Below are positions 15,229 to 21,031 of a stretch of 21,031 nt of DNA, piece by piece (position 1 is the first letter of the stretch; each line of letters opens with the position of its first letter). The translations under genes and the position numbers were made by a program. The DNA lies in the NCBI GenBank assembly GCA_947594085.1, contig CANQEB010000008.1:1-21031 (forward strand). Reading direction: 5' to 3'. Under the pieces are notes generated by a model. The model worked only from the letters and a program-made list of their open reading frames with translations. It was not told the origin of the DNA and searched no databases. The stretch is from an uncultured Lachnospiraceae bacterium. GTDB taxonomy: Bacteria > Bacillota > Clostridia > Lachnospirales > Lachnospiraceae.

Positions 15229-16683
15229 TTAATCGCGCCCCATCTGGTTCAGCAGTGTGCGCTTGATATCGTAGAGCTTGTCTGAGAGATCGACGTAGAC
15301 CTCATGCGGATTGGCGAATCGCTTTGTCTCTTCCCACAACGTCTCAGTTTCCTGCTTGCAGTATTCGCGGATTTCCATGACGGAAGGAGAGGTATAGACA
15401 CACTCACCTTTCAGGAACACGGGGACGAGCATCTCTCGCAGGGTGTAGCTGCCGCCCTTGAATTTTGTCTTTTTCCAGGTTTCCAGTGGATCGAAGATGG
15501 TCAGATCGGAAGCCGCGTCGAAGCTCTCGTCGGCCAGGCAGATCAAGTCAGCGTGAATCTTTCCGCTCTCTTTGTCGTAGATGCGGAGGATTTTTTTGTT
15601 GCCTGGATTCGTGATTTTTGCCGTGTTCTCAGATAGCTTGATCTTCGGGATAAACTCGCCGGTCTTTTCGTCCAGGACAGCAGCCAGCTTGTAGACGCCG
15701 CCGAAGGCAGGGCAGTCTTTGGAGGTGATCATGTTTGTGCCGACGCCCCAGGAGCTGATCGCCGCGCCCTGGGACTTCAGGCTGTCGATCAGGTATTCGT
15801 CGAGATCGCTTGACGCAGAGATGACGGCGTCCGGGAAGCCTGCCTCGTCAAGCATTTTGCGAGCCTTTTTTGACATGTAGGCGAGGTCGCCGCTGTCGAG
15901 GCGGATGCCGTAATTCTTCAATTCAATGCCGGACTCCCGCATCTCGCGGAACACGCGGATTGCATTCGGAACACCACTGCGCAGGGTATCGTATGTATCG
16001 ACGAGCAGCGTGCAGGCGTTTGGATACAGTTCCGCATATTTCTTGAAGGCAGTATATTCGTCCGGGAAGCTCATGATCCAGCTATGCGCGTGCGTGCCCT
16101 TGACCGGCACGTCAAAGAGCTGTCCGGCGAGCACGTTCGAGGTGCCGATGCAGCCAGCGATCATCGCGGCGCGCGCGCCGTAGACACCTGCGTCTGGCCC
16201 CTGTGCGCGGCGCAGTCCGAATTCCATGACACCGTCCCCGCGGGCGGCTCGGACAACACGGGCAGCCTTCGTCGCAATCAGGCTCTGGTGATTCAGGATC
16301 GTGAGGATTGCGGTTTCGACAAGCTGCGCCTGCATGATGGGTGCGATCACCTTCAGAAGAGGTTCGTACGGAAACACGACCGAGCCCTCTGGAATCGCAT
16401 AGATGTCGCCCTCGAAGCGAAAGCTGCGCAGATAGTCTAGAAAGTCGTCGTGAAAGATCCCGAGATTTTTGAGGTATGAGATATCATCCTCGGAAAAACT
16501 AAGATTTTTGATATAGTCGATCACCTGCTCCAGCCCCGCGGCGATCGCGTATCCATTGCCGCACGGGTTGGTACGGTAGAATGCGTCGAAGACAACGGTT
16601 TCAGTCGACTTGCTCTCGAAATACCCCTGCATCATCGTCAGCTCGTAGAGGTCAGTCAGCAGAGTAAGATTGAGTGTGCTCAT
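15229..16683 (-). CDS. pncB: Nicotinate phosphoribosyltransferase
   Basis: 484 residues. Joins nicotinate to PRPP to give nicotinate mononucleotide, with ATP hydrolysis: the first salvage step of NAD synthesis (Preiss-Handler route), in the cytoplasm. The N-terminus LTDLYELTMMQGYF and YRTNPCGNGYAIAAGLE are family signatures. FGLRRAQG (155-162) and GTHAHSWIMSF (196-206) frame the active site, where the histidine that becomes phosphorylated lies. RLDSGDLAYMSKKAR and SWGVGTNM bind the phosphoribosyl part. Length fits the bacterial/human-like long form. ATG 16683 has AAAGGGG about 9 nt upstream. The leader appears long (about 115 nt) and contains a hairpin. It is monocistronic, ended by the hairpin at 15179-15203. 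Confidence 0.96.
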   Translation of the reverse strand: MSTLNLTLLTDLYELTMMQGYFESKSTETVVFDAFYRTNPCGNGYAIAAGLEQVIDYIKNLSFSEDDISYLKNLGIFHDDFLDYLRSFRFEGDIYAIPEGSVVFPYEPLLKVIAPIMQAQLVETAILTILNHQSLIATKAARVVRAARGDGVMEFGLRRAQGPDAGVYGARAAMIAGCIGTSNVLAGQLFDVPVKGTHAHSWIMSFPDEYTAFKKYAELYPNACTLLVDTYDTLRSGVPNAIRVFREMRESGIELKNYGIRLDSGDLAYMSKKARKMLDEAGFPDAVISASSDLDEYLIDSLKSQGAAISSWGVGTNMITSKDCPAFGGVYKLAAVLDEKTGEFIPKIKLSENTAKITNPGNKKILRIYDKESGKIHADLICLADESFDAASDLTIFDPLETWKKTKFKGGSYTLREMLVPVFLKGECVYTSPSVMEIREYCKQETETLWEETKRFANPHEVYVDLSDKLYDIKRTLLNQMGRD

Positions 16684-16743
16684 AAATTTTCCCCTTTCGG
16701 TATAGAATCGTGTGCTCCGGATAAAATGTTACTGTTTGTGCCA

Positions 16744-16816
16744 TGTCCGACAACGGAGGGTCCGGACAGTAGGGCGAAACATCATCCGGGAGATATGTTT
16801 GTAGTGTAGTGTACCA
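16744..16816 (-). promoter_or_regulatory. Probable pncB promoter and structured leader
   Basis: On the minus strand an extended -10, TGG TACACT (16816-16808), lacks a good -35. The resulting leader of about 115 nt holds an inverted repeat TGTCCG (16744-16749) / CGGACA (16763-16768). No known NAD riboswitch or NiaR site is recognised. Confidence 0.35.
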
Positions 16817-16882
16817 TATTTTGCGGAAGTTAGCACTCAGAATTTAAAAATAATTCAAATCGGGGTAAAATGAAAAAAGTGC

Positions 16883-16911
16883 TTGCAATAAGGGAAAACA
16901 TGCGTTATAAT
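16883..16911 (+). promoter_or_regulatory. Promoter of tRNA-Gln
   Basis: TTGCAA (16883-16888), a 17-bp spacer and consensus TATAAT (16906-16911), about 30 bp before the tRNA. Confidence 0.8.
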
Positions 16912-16943
16912 ACCACTTGCATGTGAGAACTGCATAGGAATAA

Positions 16944-17015
16944 AGGGCTATCGCCAAACGGTAAGGCAACGGACTCTGACTCCGTCATTTCAAGGTTCGA
17001 ATCCTTGTAGCCCTG
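16944..17015 (+). tRNA. tRNA-Gln (anticodon CTG)
   Basis: 72 nt. Acceptor AGGGCTA pairs with TAGCCCT; the anticodon arm ACGGA-CTCTGAC-TCCGT gives CTG (Gln, CAG codon); the T arm is CAAGG-TTCGAAT-CCTTG. The discriminator is G and CCA is not encoded. Bacterial Gln tRNAs share the GGGCTATCGCCAA start. Confidence 0.95.
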
Positions 17016-17020
17016 CTAGA

Positions 17021-17046
17021 GAGCATCCGAAGGGGTGCTCTTTTTT
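17021..17046 (+). terminator. Rho-independent terminator of tRNA-Gln
   Basis: Stem GAGCATCC (17021-17028) / GGGTGCTC (17033-17040) with a 4-nt loop and one T-G pair, then six T. It lies 5 nt past the tRNA. Bases 17047-17135 show nothing further. Confidence 0.92.
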
Positions 17047-17135
17047 CGTGCAGGAAAATGCCGCGTTTGCGCATAACAAACATATCCCGCGCGCAGATAT
17101 ACGCAGGTTGATTCTATTTTCTCTATTCTTATCGC

Positions 17136-17342
17136 TTATTCCGGATCTTCTATAAAAGAAATGATTTCATTGGGATCGCATTTCAGAATCATACAGAGGC
17201 GTTCCAATGTAAACATCGTGATGCTCTGATTGTGTCGGAGATTGTGAATGGTCCGGGGATTAATACCGTATTTGTTAATCAAGGCGTACGTGGTGATCCC
17301 ACGCAGTTTCATCGTGTTCCACAAAGCTTCATAGCTGATCAA
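17136..17342 (-). CDS. Small Cro/C1-type HTH transcription regulator
   Basis: 68 residues, a helix-turn-helix domain and almost nothing else. The recognition region is ITTYALINKYGINPRTIHNL (16-35), followed by the typical TLERLCMILKCDPNEIISF (45-63), as in compact YozG-like regulators. It should bind DNA as a dimer. The start is the TTG at 17342, with AAGGAG 7 nt upstream; longer readings to 17429 have no ribosome site. TTG starts are often used for weakly expressed regulators. It is divergent from the 80-residue gene at 17502. The intergenic space holds perfect palindromes (17371-17387, 17403-17414), which suggests that it controls itself and perhaps its neighbour. On the minus strand TTGACA (17429-17424) is a good -35, but no good -10 is present at the usual distance. 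Confidence 0.82.
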   Translation of the reverse strand: MISYEALWNTMKLRGITTYALINKYGINPRTIHNLRHNQSITMFTLERLCMILKCDPNEIISFIEDPE

Positions 17343-17370
17343 CGTTTTTCTCCTTAGTAAAAAATTGTCA

Positions 17371-17414
17371 TGCAACATAGCGTTGCAATCAAATAAAAAG
17401 CTGGTACCTGTACC
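17371..17414. promoter_or_regulatory. Two palindromes, candidate operators of the HTH gene
   Basis: TGCAAC (17371-17376) / GTTGCA (17382-17387) with a 5-nt centre, and GGTAC (17403-17407) / GTACC (17410-17414) with a 2-nt centre. Both lie between the divergent genes, in the HTH gene's leader/promoter region. Confidence 0.45.
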
Positions 17415-17437
17415 CATTATCGATGTCAAAATTAGGA

Positions 17438-17466
17438 TTGAACATACTGAAAAATGTATCTATAAT
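17438..17466 (+). promoter_or_regulatory. SigA promoter of the 80-residue gene
   Basis: TTGAAC (17438-17443), a 17-bp spacer and TATAAT (17461-17466). The start is near 17473. Confidence 0.75.
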
Positions 17467-17501
17467 AAAGGAAAAATATAAAAGAGGGAGGATTTTGAGA
17501 G

Positions 17502-17744
17502 ATGCAACAAAATGAGATGCAAAAGCAAAGCGAGGAGATATTCAGAGAATTTATGGACGTGACGTTACAGTTGTCTGAGGAGGAGCTACAGGCGGTGCAC
17601 GGGATTGTTCCGATGACGCAGGAGCTCTTCAATCGCTGTGCTGGAAAATGTGAAGAAATCGGTGGTGTCCGGCAGCTGGAGGAGCTGATCCGCGAGTTCC
17701 CGGAGTTATATCGCGTATACCGCGGGAAGGAAATCATAGCTTGA
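17502..17744 (+). CDS. Hypothetical 80-residue protein
   Basis: I do not recognise the family. It is acidic and glutamine/glutamate-rich, predicted helical through nearly all its length (QKQSEEIFREFMDVTLQLSE, then LIREFPELYRVYRGKEI), with two cysteines (46 and 50, in RCAGKC) and no signal peptide or membrane segment. A soluble intracellular helical bundle is the best guess. The evidence that it is a real gene is good: a near-consensus promoter, GGGAGGA 9 nt before the ATG, and an open frame that stops just where the next promoter starts. It is divergent from the small HTH regulator, which may control it. Its stop codon lies inside the -35 box of the thioesterase promoter. Confidence 0.75.
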   Translation: MQQNEMQKQSEEIFREFMDVTLQLSEEELQAVHGIVPMTQELFNRCAGKCEEIGGVRQLEELIREFPELYRVYRGKEIIA

Positions 17745-17769
17745 AAAGATAAAATGTTCGTGCTATCAT
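17741..17769 (+). promoter_or_regulatory. SigA promoter of the thioesterase gene
   Basis: TTGAAA (17741-17746), a 17-bp spacer and TATCAT (17764-17769) with TGC before it (extended -10). The -35 overlaps the stop of the preceding gene, so the two can be expressed separately. Confidence 0.7.
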
Positions 17770-17834
17770 CTCCGTGAAAGCAATGAGCCGTGCAAAGAGG
17801 ACGGATGTCAAAACAATGGTTTGGAGGTCTTCTA

Positions 17835-18542
17835 ATGGCATATCAATTTGAAAGCAGAGTGCGTTACAGTGAGACCGGACTGGATCGGAAACTGACGCAT
17901 AGCGCAATCATCGACTATTTTCAGGACTGTTCCACCTTTCAGTCCGAAGCGTGTGGGAACGGAATTGATTATCTGAAGGGGAAGAGCCGTGCCTGGATGA
18001 TTTTGTCCTGGCAGATTGAGATTGCGCGGAGGCCGCTGCTCGGGGAACGCATTACGGTGAAAACTTGGCCTTATGAATTTAAGGCGTTTTATGGATACCG
18101 CAATTTCACCCTGCAGGATGAGCACGGTACGTATCTCGCGAAGGCGAACAGTATTTGGGCATTCATGGACATGGAATCTGGAAAACCGGCGAAGCTGTTC
18201 CCGGAAAATATCTCAGGATACCAGATGGAGCCGCCTCTTGAGATGAGGAGTTTTCCACGGAAGATACAAGTGCCGCAGGAATGCATCCGGATGGATTCCT
18301 TTCCGGTAGCCAGGCATCATCTGGACACGAACAATCATGTCAATAACGGGCAGTACATCGGGATGGCGGAAGAGTTCCTGCCGGAGGGTTTTGAGGCGTC
18401 GGTTTTGCGTGTCGAGTATCGTGCCCAGGCAAAGCTTCACGATGTGATTGTGCCGATGGTGCATCGGGAGGAAGCTTCCTTTACAGTCAGTTTGAGTGAT
18501 GAGGCTGGGAAACCTTACGCGATTGTCGTCTATTCCCGGTGA
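17835..18542 (+). CDS. Acyl-ACP thioesterase
   Basis: 235 residues, Pfam acyl-ACP thioesterase type: two hotdog folds in tandem. It releases free fatty acids from acyl carrier protein in the cytoplasm. The first half starts YQFESRVRYSETGLDRKLTH and has the AWMILSWQIEI strand (53-63). The second holds the catalytic block LDTNNHVNNGQYIGMAEE (163-180), with Asn167 and His168 in place of the N-x-H-V-N-N motif of plant FatA/FatB, and an acidic residue after it. Chain-length preference cannot be told. ATG 17835 has GGAGG 8 nt upstream; an in-frame ATG at 17790 has no ribosome site and would add 15 residues lacking in the family. It has its own promoter, and no terminator is evident in 18543-18640. 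Confidence 0.92.
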   Translation: MAYQFESRVRYSETGLDRKLTHSAIIDYFQDCSTFQSEACGNGIDYLKGKSRAWMILSWQIEIARRPLLGERITVKTWPYEFKAFYGYRNFTLQDEHGTYLAKANSIWAFMDMESGKPAKLFPENISGYQMEPPLEMRSFPRKIQVPQECIRMDSFPVARHHLDTNNHVNNGQYIGMAEEFLPEGFEASVLRVEYRAQAKLHDVIVPMVHREEASFTVSLSDEAGKPYAIVVYSR

Positions 18543-18651
18543 AGTGTCGGCATGAACGGCTCCCATAAAAATGCGGCGGGCGGCAGAACAGACAGCAGGA
18601 AAGACGGGCGGACCGTACTGAAAAATTGAAGATGGCAGACAAGGAGACGAT

Positions 18652-19485
18652 ATGCTTCATATAGGGGAAAAACAGGAGCTTGAGATCGTAAAGAAAGTCG
18701 AGTTCGGGGTGTATCTGGCCGAGAGTCGCGATGCGCAGGAGCGCGTGCTGCTTCCGAAGAAGGAAGTGGACTTTGACATGAACAGTGGCAGTCGGATCAC
18801 GGTGTTTTTGTATAAGGACTCACAGGACAGGCTGATTGCCACATGTCGTGAACCGCTGGTGACACTGGGGCGGACGGCCGTGCTGAAGGTCAAGGACGTC
18901 ACGAGGATTGGCGCGTTTCTCGACTGGGGCTTGGAGAAGGATCTGCTGTTGCCGTTTCACGAGCAGACCGCGAAGGTATATCCGGGCGATGAGTGTGTGG
19001 TAGCGCTGTATCTGGATAAGAGCAACCGCCTGTGCGCGACAATGAAGGTTTATCCGTATCTCAGCAAGAACGCTCCGTATCAGATCGAGGATCAGGTGCG
19101 CGGGCGTGTCTACGAGCTGAGCCGGAACTTTGGCGCATTTGTGGCTGTGGACGATCGCTATTCTGGTCTGCTTCCGAAACACGAGGTTACGGATGCGCTG
19201 CGCGTTGGTTCGATTGTGCGGGCGCGGGTTACAGGTGTTAAGGAGGACGGCAAGCTGGACTTAAGCATCCGTGAGAAGGCGTATCTCCAGATGGACGATG
19301 ACGCGGAGGATATCCTGCAGGTGATCGACGAGTACGATGGCGTGCTGCCGTTCGATGACAAGGTCTCGCCTGAGGTTATCAAGAGAGAATTCGGATTGAG
19401 CAAAAACGCGTTCAAACGCGCGGTCGGCCGGCTCATGAAGCAGGGTAAGGTGGAGATCCGGGACGGGAAGATCCGGCGGCTGTGA
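18652..19485 (+). CDS. cvfB: CvfB-family S1 RNA-binding protein
   Basis: 277 residues, the usual length. CvfB (YitL in Bacillus) binds RNA; in Staphylococcus aureus it affects virulence gene expression. Order: an S1-like domain at 1-64, a second at 68-135 (TRIGAFLDWGLEKDLLLPF is the S1 core), a third at 146-207 (RGRVYELSRNFGAFVAVDDR, then LLPKHEV), and a winged helix at 228-277 (VSPEVIKREFGLSKNAFKRA). It is cytoplasmic. ATG 18652 has AAGGAG 5 nt upstream, rather close but the only fit. It follows the thioesterase in the same direction with 109 bp between and no clear promoter or terminator, so readthrough is possible. Bases 19486-19600 show nothing. Confidence 0.93.
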   Translation: MLHIGEKQELEIVKKVEFGVYLAESRDAQERVLLPKKEVDFDMNSGSRITVFLYKDSQDRLIATCREPLVTLGRTAVLKVKDVTRIGAFLDWGLEKDLLLPFHEQTAKVYPGDECVVALYLDKSNRLCATMKVYPYLSKNAPYQIEDQVRGRVYELSRNFGAFVAVDDRYSGLLPKHEVTDALRVGSIVRARVTGVKEDGKLDLSIREKAYLQMDDDAEDILQVIDEYDGVLPFDDKVSPEVIKREFGLSKNAFKRAVGRLMKQGKVEIRDGKIRRL

Positions 19486-19627
19486 GCGCACGGATCGCGA
19501 TTCCGATGAGGGAAAGCGTGATGCGGCTGTGGGCGGCAGAGTGAATTGTGATCCGGCAGAGGCAAAACAAGGGCCGTCACCGGAGAGATGATAGAGAATA
19601 ATAACTATAGACAGGAGGATCTAAGCT

Positions 19628-20002
19628 ATGAAAAAAGCAATCAGCACAGACAAGGCTCCGGCGGCGATCGGGCCGTATTCGCAGGCAATTGAGGTAAACG
19701 GTATGGTTTATACCTCGGGCGTGATTCCGGTGAACCCGGCGACGGGCGAGATCCCGGATGGCGTTGAGGCACAGGCGAACCAGGTGTTCTCGAACATGAA
19801 GGCGCTTCTGGAGGCGAGCGGGACGAGCATGGAGCAGGTCGTGAAGACGACCGTCTTCATCAAAGAGATGAATGATTTCGGCAAGATCAACGAGATCTAT
19901 GCGAAGTATTTTACCGGGGTATTTCCGGCGCGCTCTTGCGTGGAGGTGGCAAGGCTTCCGAAGGACGTCCTGCTCGAGGTAGAGGCGATCGCGACGAAAT
20001 AA
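19628..20002 (+). CDS. ridA: RidA family enamine/imine deaminase
   Basis: 124 residues. Hydrolyses reactive 2-aminoacrylate and related imines released by pyridoxal-phosphate enzymes, so protecting metabolism; works as a cytosolic trimer. The start, with [20 protein letters not shown], is the family signature. [20 protein letters not shown] and [20 protein letters not shown] complete it. Arg102 and Glu117 match the catalytic Arg and Glu of E. coli RidA. ATG 19628 has AGGAGG 9 nt upstream. It is preceded by 142 bp and followed by 165 bp without a recognisable signal. Confidence 0.96.
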   Translation: MKKAISTDKAPAAIGPYSQAIEVNGMVYTSGVIPVNPATGEIPDGVEAQANQVFSNMKALLEASGTSMEQVVKTTVFIKEMNDFGKINEIYAKYFTGVFPARSCVEVARLPKDVLLEVEAIATK

Positions 20003-20167
20003 CTGTTTTGATATTCTGAAAAATGTGAAGCGTGACAAAATGCAAAACCGAACCGTGTGCATCTTTCGGAGGATATTACGCCCGGAGGTCAGTTATTCAG
20101 GCGGCAGGGAAGGGCGGAGGTTTTCAGAGGCCAGACAGGACCGCATCAAAGATGAAGGAGAAGCGTC

Positions 20168-21031
20168 GTGAATTTTACACATCTGCACGTCCACACGGAG
20201 TACAGCCTGCTGGACGGTTCGAACAAGATAAAAGAGTACGTTGCGCGTGTGAAGGAGCTCGGCATGGATTCGGCCGCGATCACCGACCACGGTGTGATGT
20301 ACGGAGTGATCGACTTTTATAAAGAGGCGAAGGCAGCCGGGATCAATCCGATCCTCGGCTGCGAGGTGTATGTTGCGCCAAATTCGCGCTTCGACCGCGA
20401 GACCGGGAACGATGAGAGCCGTTATTACCATCTGGTGTTGCTCGCGGAGAACAATACGGGTTACGCGAACCTGATCAAGATTGTCTCGATGGGATTCGTG
20501 GAGGGCTTCTATTACCGGCCGCGGGTCGATCTGGAGCTTCTGGAGAAATATCACGAGGGTATCATTGCGCTCAGCGCCTGCTTAGCCGGTGAGGTGCCGC
20601 GCTATCTGGCGCGCGGGATGTACGAGGAGGCGAAGGAGATTGCGCTGAAATACCGCAGAATCTTTGGGGAGGACAATTATTTCCTGGAGCTGCAGGATCA
20701 CGGCATCCCGGATCAGAAGCTGGTCAATCAGCAGCTTTTGCGCATGAGCCGGGAGACGGGGATCCCGCTTGTCGCGACGAACGACGTTCACTACACTTAT
20801 GAGGACGATGTGGAGGCACACGATATCCTGCTGTGCATCCAGACCGGTAAGAAGCTCGCGGACGAGGACCGCATGCGCTATGAGGGCGGGCAGTATTACG
20901 TGAAGTCGCCCGAGCAGATGGCGGAGTTGTTCCCGTATGCGCCGGAGGCGCTTGAGAATACTTACAAGATCGCGCAGCGCTGCCACGTGGAGATCGAGTT
21001 CGGCGTGACGAAGCTGCCGCAGTTTGACGTG
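20168..21031 (+). CDS. dnaE: DNA polymerase III alpha subunit, DnaE (3' end outside window)
   Basis: First 288 codons; the frame is still open at the window end, and the full protein should be about 1100-1200 residues. It is a replicative-type polymerase; in Firmicutes DnaE works beside PolC and extends primers. What is present is the PHP domain: HLHVHTEYSLLDG (5-17) with H5, H7 and H9, AITDHGVMYG (37-46) with D40 and H41, GCEVYVAP (64-71) and NDVHYT further on. These metal ligands are intact, so this is an active-looking PHP domain. It is DnaE rather than PolC because the PHP domain is at the very N-terminus with no preceding OB fold and is not split by an exonuclease domain. The start is GTG 20168, with AAGGAG 7 nt upstream. 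Bases 20003-20150 show no clear promoter. Confidence 0.96.
   Translation, partial: MNFTHLHVHTEYSLLDGSNKIKEYVARVKELGMDSAAITDHGVMYGVIDFYKEAKAAGINPILGCEVYVAPNSRFDRETGNDESRYYHLVLLAENNTGYANLIKIVSMGFVEGFYYRPRVDLELLEKYHEGIIALSACLAGEVPRYLARGMYEEAKEIALKYRRIFGEDNYFLELQDHGIPDQKLVNQQLLRMSRETGIPLVATNDVHYTYEDDVEAHDILLCIQTGKKLADEDRMRYEGGQYYVKSPEQMAELFPYAPEALENTYKIAQRCHVEIEFGVTKLPQFDV

Noticed and set aside
19577..20062. 161-codon minus-strand frame over ridA
   Set aside because: RidA on the plus strand is complete with conserved active-site residues; the reverse frame is a shadow.

Overview
The window looks like chromosome from a spore-forming Firmicute of the Lachnospiraceae or a close clostridial relative. 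The grounds are SpoVT at near-Bacillus conservation over its DNA-binding half, Gram-positive ribosome binding sites of the AAGGAG type, SigA promoters with near-consensus boxes, and large secreted proteins with BspA-type leucine-rich repeats and tandem YTG repeats, which are common in that family. Species is inferred from gene character only.

Left part (1-14145). The window opens inside a GH2 beta-galactosidase (lacZ; the N-terminus lies outside). Next come four genes for exported proteins: a YARHG-domain protein (2902-3963), a convergent CAP-like protein with a basic aromatic repeat tail (3984-5342, minus), a leucine-rich repeat surface protein (5643-8156), and a 1038-residue CAP / YTG-repeat / leucine-rich repeat protein (11029-14145). 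The two LRR proteins share a C-terminal module, and the two CAP-like proteins share an N-terminal fold, so the set looks like paralogues with shuffled domains. Between the two LRR genes lies an AT-richer accessory stretch of about 2.8 kb: an AbrB/PIN toxin-antitoxin operon with a palindrome over its start point, an exact 62-bp tandem duplication that has rewritten the toxin C-terminus, fragments of decayed sequence, and an AAA_14/DUF4143 ATPase.

Middle part (14266-17046). tRNA-Thr(GGT), spoVT and nicotinate phosphoribosyltransferase (pncB) are on the minus strand, then tRNA-Gln(CTG) on the plus strand. Both tRNA genes have near-consensus promoters and rho-independent terminators.

Right part (17136-21031). 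A small Cro/C1-type repressor is divergent from an unrecognised 80-residue protein, with palindromes between them. Then, all on the plus strand, come an acyl-ACP thioesterase, a CvfB-type S1 RNA-binding protein, RidA, and the PHP-domain start of DNA polymerase III alpha (dnaE, cut by the window end). This is ordinary core metabolism and replication.

I see no CRISPR array, transposase, phage gene or rRNA. The most unusual material is the surface-protein cluster with its accessory insert.
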